Position numbers and translations under genes: made by a program
NCBI GenBank assembly: GCA_963843385.1
Contig: CAWJJY010000003.1
Span: 186,001-250,000 of the forward strand
Source of the DNA: CAVOHU01 sp963843385
GTDB lineage: Bacteria > Acidobacteriota > Vicinamibacteria > Vicinamibacterales > JAKQTR01
Reading direction: 5' to 3'
DNA length: 64,000 bases
The notes under the pieces: generated by a model
What the model was told of the DNA's origin: nothing
What the model saw: only the letters and a program-made list of their open reading frames with translations
The model's database searches: none
Part shown: piece by piece, positions 60,502 through 64,000 of the stretch
Layout of the letters: each line of letters begins with the position of its first letter
Position numbering within the stretch: the stretch's first letter is position 1

Positions 60502-62937
60502 TCAAAGCCTCTGCAGAATCTCCAGCGCGACCGCTTTCGCAAGCGGGCCGGTGTCGCCGACCGGTCCGACGCACGACGGGCAGCCCGATTCGCACGGACA
60601 GCCCGCGATCAACTCTCGCGTTCGCGTGATCAGGTCGTGGTGAAGCCGGAACAACGGCTGGCTGAATCCGATCCCGCCGGGATAATTGTCGTAGACGAAG
60701 ATTCGGGGCTGATCCCCGTCGGCGTCAGACTTCGCCCACGTCGAGGGCCGCAGCGCCTCCCGCTCGACCGTCTCCGCGTCGGCCCGGTCCGATCCCGGAC
60801 CGAGAGAGATGCCGATGTCGTGCCCGTCGCACATCAGCAGCAACTGCGCGATCTGGCGCATGGCAAACGACAGCCCGACCACGCCGTCGCGCCTGTCGTC
60901 GGCCTGATACGGAAGTGCCGTCATCATCTCGCGCGGCAGCGTCAGCCAGTACGCCGTCGTGTGCATCTGGCGCTCAGGCAGGTCCAGCTCACCTGAGCCC
61001 ACGTTCTCGTTCGTGTAGAACTTGATCTTCTTGAACCCGACCACACGCGACACGACGTGGACCTCGCCGTGCGACCAGGCAGGTTCGTGCGCGCTCCCCT
61101 CCGCTTCGAACGTGTCGAGCACGGTGACCCGGCTGTAGGTGATGGCGTCAGTGTAGTAATCGCAGTCGATGTGCCGCACATACGCCTTGCGTCCCTCGAA
61201 ATCCAGTTCCTCGACCTGGAACAGCCTGCCCTCGACGATGTAGATCGCTTTCGGGTGGAGAATCTCGAGCGCGCTGTTGAAGTCGGTCTCGCCGATGACT
61301 CGGGTGGCGTCGGTACGATCGACGACCACGAAATTGTCCGACGACACGCTGCGCAGGCTGACGGCGTCGGCCGGGTACGATTCGCTCGTCCAGTGCCACT
61401 GGCCGGGCGAACCCTCCCCGCCCGGCCGGCTCAAGTGCACCAGCCCCTCTTCCGACAGCACGCCGAGGATCTCCTGCAGGTGCTCGTGGCCGAAGATCTC
61501 CTCGGTCGTGAACGGCAGCTCGAAGGTCGCGCACTTCACGTGATCGACCAGGATCTGCAGGTTATCCGGATTGACCAGCGCATGCTCGGGAGACGCATCG
61601 AAGAAATACGACGGATGGCGGACGACGAACTGGTCGAGCGGCGCGCTGCTGGCCACCATCACGGCGGCCGATCGGCTCTCGCGGCGCCCGGCGCGCCCGG
61701 CCCGTTGCCACGTGGAGGCGATCGTGCCCGGGTAGCCCGCGAGGACTGCGACGTCGAGCGCACCGATATCGATGCCGAGCTCGAGAGCGTTGGTCGACAC
61801 CACGCCGCGAACGGTGCCTTCCCGAAGCCCCTTCTCGATCTCCCGCCGTCGATGCGGCAGGTACCCGCCGCGATAGCCGCGGATCACGTCGGAGGCGCCC
61901 GGCTCCCCTTCGTGCGCGTCCTTCAGGTAGCGCGTGAGGATCTCGGTCGACAACCGGCTCTGCGCGAACACGATGAGCTGCAGCCCTCGCCGGAGGAATT
62001 CGAGCGCGACGCTGCGCGTCTGCGCGATGTAGGACCGCCTGATTCCGAGCTGCCTGTTGACAATCGGCGGGTTGACGAACACGAACCACTTCTCGCCGCG
62101 CGGCGCCCCGCTCTCGCTCACCTGGACGAAGCGCTGCTCGACCAGGGATTCGGCCAGCTCCACCGGGTTGGCGATCGTCGCCGAGCAGCAGATGAAGATC
62201 GGTTCCGAGCCGTAGTGACGGCAGATCCGCCTCAGCCGCCGCAGCACGTTGCCGAGATGGCTGCCGAAGACGCCCCGGTACGCGTGCAGTTCGTCGATCA
62301 CGATGTACCGCAGGTTCTCGAACAGCTTCGCCCAGCGCGGGTGGTGCGGGAGGATGCCGGAGTGGAGCATGTCCGGGTTGGTCAGCACCACGTGCGCGCG
62401 CCCGCGGATGGCCCGTCGCGCGTCCTGCGGCGTGTCGCCGTCGTAGGTGAACACGCCCACCTCGCTGCCAGCCTTCGACGACATCAGCTGCGACAGCCGA
62501 TCCAGCTCGGCGAGCTGATCCTGCGCGAGGGCCTTGGTCGGAAACAGGTACAGGGCGCGGCTCGCGGGATTTTCGAGAATCCCGTTCAGCACGGGCACGT
62601 TGTAGCAGAGGGTCTTGCCCGAGGCGGTCGGCGTGGTGATGACGATGTTGCGGCCCGCGAGCACGTGCTCGATGGCTTCGGCCTGATGCGTGTAGAGCCG
62701 TTCGAGCCCGCGGCTCGCAAGGGCGTCGGCCAGGCGGGAATCGATCCCGGCCGGATACGCCGCGAACTTCGGATCGAGGGCGGGCTGGCGCCGGACGGCC
62801 GTGATCAGGCCGTCGGGGGCGTCGAGCCGATCCGCAGCGAGTCTGCCGGGCACGATCTCGCGCAGGGCCAGGTCGAGCGCCTGGTTCCGGCGATCATCGT
62901 TGCGCGGCAGTTCCGGGACGGAGGACATACCGGGCAT
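60502..62937 (-). CDS. mrfA: MrfA/YprA-like DEAD/DEAH superfamily 2 DNA helicase with DUF1998/zinc C-terminus
   Basis: An 811-aa SF2 helicase. Motif I is TPTASGKT (102-109), motif II is VIDELHAY, motif III is CSATIANP, and motif VI is WQRAGRAGRRESR. A four-cysteine cluster CPCESGCPSCVGP lies near the C-terminus, as in MrfA. In B. subtilis MrfA is a 3'-5' helicase of a UvrABC-independent excision pathway with MrfB. ATG 62937 or 62928 are equally possible; the frame open upstream is not protein-like. It is followed at once by the mrfB-like gene. Confidence 0.9.
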   Translation of the reverse strand: MPGMSSVPELPRNDDRRNQALDLALREIVPGRLAADRLDAPDGLITAVRRQPALDPKFAAYPAGIDSRLADALASRGLERLYTHQAEAIEHVLAGRNIVITTPTASGKTLCYNVPVLNGILENPASRALYLFPTKALAQDQLAELDRLSQLMSSKAGSEVGVFTYDGDTPQDARRAIRGRAHVVLTNPDMLHSGILPHHPRWAKLFENLRYIVIDELHAYRGVFGSHLGNVLRRLRRICRHYGSEPIFICCSATIANPVELAESLVEQRFVQVSESGAPRGEKWFVFVNPPIVNRQLGIRRSYIAQTRSVALEFLRRGLQLIVFAQSRLSTEILTRYLKDAHEGEPGASDVIRGYRGGYLPHRRREIEKGLREGTVRGVVSTNALELGIDIGALDVAVLAGYPGTIASTWQRAGRAGRRESRSAAVMVASSAPLDQFVVRHPSYFFDASPEHALVNPDNLQILVDHVKCATFELPFTTEEIFGHEHLQEILGVLSEEGLVHLSRPGGEGSPGQWHWTSESYPADAVSLRSVSSDNFVVVDRTDATRVIGETDFNSALEILHPKAIYIVEGRLFQVEELDFEGRKAYVRHIDCDYYTDAITYSRVTVLDTFEAEGSAHEPAWSHGEVHVVSRVVGFKKIKFYTNENVGSGELDLPERQMHTTAYWLTLPREMMTALPYQADDRRDGVVGLSFAMRQIAQLLLMCDGHDIGISLGPGSDRADAETVEREALRPSTWAKSDADGDQPRIFVYDNYPGGIGFSQPLFRLHHDLITRTRELIAGCPCESGCPSCVGPVGDTGPLAKAVALEILQRL

Positions 62938-63163
62938 GGTAGCAGCGGGTCTGGTGACGATCAAGTGGCGAAAGGAAAAGATATAGCGAAGGGACAATCG
63001 ACGAACATCCGCGTGGCGCAAAGGACCTGTAGATGAACTGGCCGGACTCTCGTCCTGGCGTGTCGAGGTCGATCTGCGAGCAGAGCCCCGACTTCGGCCA
63101 TAATGGGCGGGCCTGTTTTCCAGGCTCGATGACGACGGTTCATATGTATGAAGGAGTCCTGAT

Positions 63164-64000
63164 ATGCGTGTGCGGCTGAACTGGCGCAACGTGGCGCTTC
63201 TTATCGGCGTGTTGTTGACGGTGCATCTGGCACTCATGGCGCAGGCGCAAGGCACCACCAAGCGCCCGATCTCCTACGACGTGATGGACTACTGGCACTC
63301 AATCGGCGGCACCCGGCTGTCGGCAGACGGCCAGTGGGTCGCCTACTCGGTGACCTCGCAGGCCGAAGACGGGGAACTCATCGTGCGCAACCTGCGCACC
63401 GGCCAGGAATTCCGCCACCCGCGCGGCACCGCGCCGACCTTCACTGAAGACGGCAAGTTCCTCATCTTCTCCATCGCGCAGACCAAAGCCGAGGAAGAGA
63501 AGGAGCGCCTGCAGAGCCAGGCTGCGCAAGGCGGCGAAGCCGGCGCCCGCGGGTCGGGCGGCGGCCAGCCGACCGGAGGACGTGCAGCCGGCGGTCGAGC
63601 GACCGGCGGCGGTCAGGCAGCCGGCGCGCAGGCGCAGGGCACAGGCCGCGGCACCCAGGCGGCCAGAAACCAGCCGCGAACCGGGCTCGGCATCATGACG
63701 CTCTCCGACGGCAAGGTCACCACGATCGAGCGCGTCGGCAGCTTTCTCGTGCCTGCCGAGTCGTCGACATGGCTCGCCTACTACAAGGGCACGGGGGGTA
63801 CCGGTGGCGGCGGCCGAGGCGCGGGCGGGCGGGGTGGCGCGGGCGGCCGGGGCGGCGGCGCGGCGGCAGCCGGCGGCCGAGCCGCGGCGGGCCAGCCGAC
63901 CGAGCAGGCGTCAGCGCAGCCAGGCTCGCGTGAGAAGCGCAAGGACCCGGGATCCGATCTGATCCTCCGGAATCTCTCGACGGGCGAAGACGTCACGATT
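63164..64000 (+). CDS. S9-family peptidase (dipeptidyl-peptidase-like), N-terminal part, truncated by window end
   Basis: The first 279 codons of an exported peptidase. The signal peptide (MRVRLNWRNVALLIGVLLTV, cleavage near AQA-QG at about residue 28) is followed by SYDVMDYWHSIGGTRLSADGQWVAYSV and VRNLRTGQEFRHPRGTAPTF, typical of the first propeller blades of Acidobacteriota S9 peptidases. Two Gly/Ala/Arg/Gln-rich insertions (about residues 118-170 and 210-255) interrupt the propeller. The catalytic alpha/beta-hydrolase domain lies beyond the window. AAGGAG seven bases before ATG 63164 fixes the start. It diverges from the helicase gene, 226 bp apart. Confidence 0.88.
   Translation, partial: MRVRLNWRNVALLIGVLLTVHLALMAQAQGTTKRPISYDVMDYWHSIGGTRLSADGQWVAYSVTSQAEDGELIVRNLRTGQEFRHPRGTAPTFTEDGKFLIFSIAQTKAEEEKERLQSQAAQGGEAGARGSGGGQPTGGRAAGGRATGGGQAAGAQAQGTGRGTQAARNQPRTGLGIMTLSDGKVTTIERVGSFLVPAESSTWLAYYKGTGGTGGGGRGAGGRGGAGGRGGGAAAAGGRAAAGQPTEQASAQPGSREKRKDPGSDLILRNLSTGEDVTI

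Overview
The window is about 64 kb of GC-rich bacterial chromosome, almost fully coding, with genes on both strands. I infer an Acidobacteriota chromosome, probably of the Vicinamibacteria type. The evidence is an Oar/CarboxypepD_reg-type TonB receptor, a dipeptidyl-peptidase-like S9 peptidase, a YncE/phosphoesterase fusion, a TatT-associated TRAP transporter and the overall GC-rich codon use. No 16S rRNA is present, so the assignment is inference. I see no phage, integrase, intact insertion sequence or CRISPR array.

Layout. 0-7 kb: a small hypothetical gene, a DinB-like protein, then a catabolic run on the + strand (threonine dehydratase/serine racemase-like enzyme, peptidase T, dihydropyrimidinase/hydantoinase) facing an M48 protease fused to a TerB-like domain. 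7-13 kb: an OLD-like AAA ATPase, divergent from a three-gene TPAT-type TRAP transporter (TatT lipoprotein, DctP, fused DctQ-DctM). 13-20 kb: a YncE/phosphoesterase fusion facing a tightly overlapped five-gene minus-strand operon (GMC oxidoreductase, Gfo/Idh/MocA oxidoreductase, three membrane proteins). 20-31 kb: a glycan/glycolipid neighbourhood with two polytopic GT39-like proteins, an exported six-hairpin glycosidase, a glycosyltransferase-Ig-LpxD fusion and an AMP-forming acyl ligase overlapping it. 31-40 kb: a frameshifted TonB receptor, an aminotransferase, an SSS symporter with a downstream microprotein, a zinc-ribbon protein and a repeat-rich non-coding stretch. 40-48 kb: tRNA-Leu(UAG) and the housekeeping cluster tig-clpP-clpX-lon-engB-rho. 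48-52 kb: aldo/keto reductase, an ABC exporter pair and rpmE. 53-59 kb: a phosphorelay group (a membrane histidine kinase split by an in-frame amber codon, an Rcp1-like regulator, a triple-receiver hybrid kinase). 59-63 kb: an MrfA/MrfB-type DNA repair helicase-nuclease pair. 63 kb to the end: a truncated S9 peptidase.

The most unusual signal is non-coding. Several intergenic regions carry degenerate tandem heptamers (period exactly 7; loose consensus GYTNNNG in the sense of the preceding gene). They often begin at the base right after a stop codon and are usually paired with an inverted array before the next gene. Three of the spacers between such pairs share short blocks (TCGGATT, CGTCACGCGG, GTTCGAACC). 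This looks like a dispersed repeat family that I cannot name.

Other points of interest are the GT-Ig-LpxD fusion with its ligase, the mrfAB pair, and two genes each broken by a single lesion (TonB receptor frameshift, kinase amber codon). Either lesion could be a real mutation or an assembly error.
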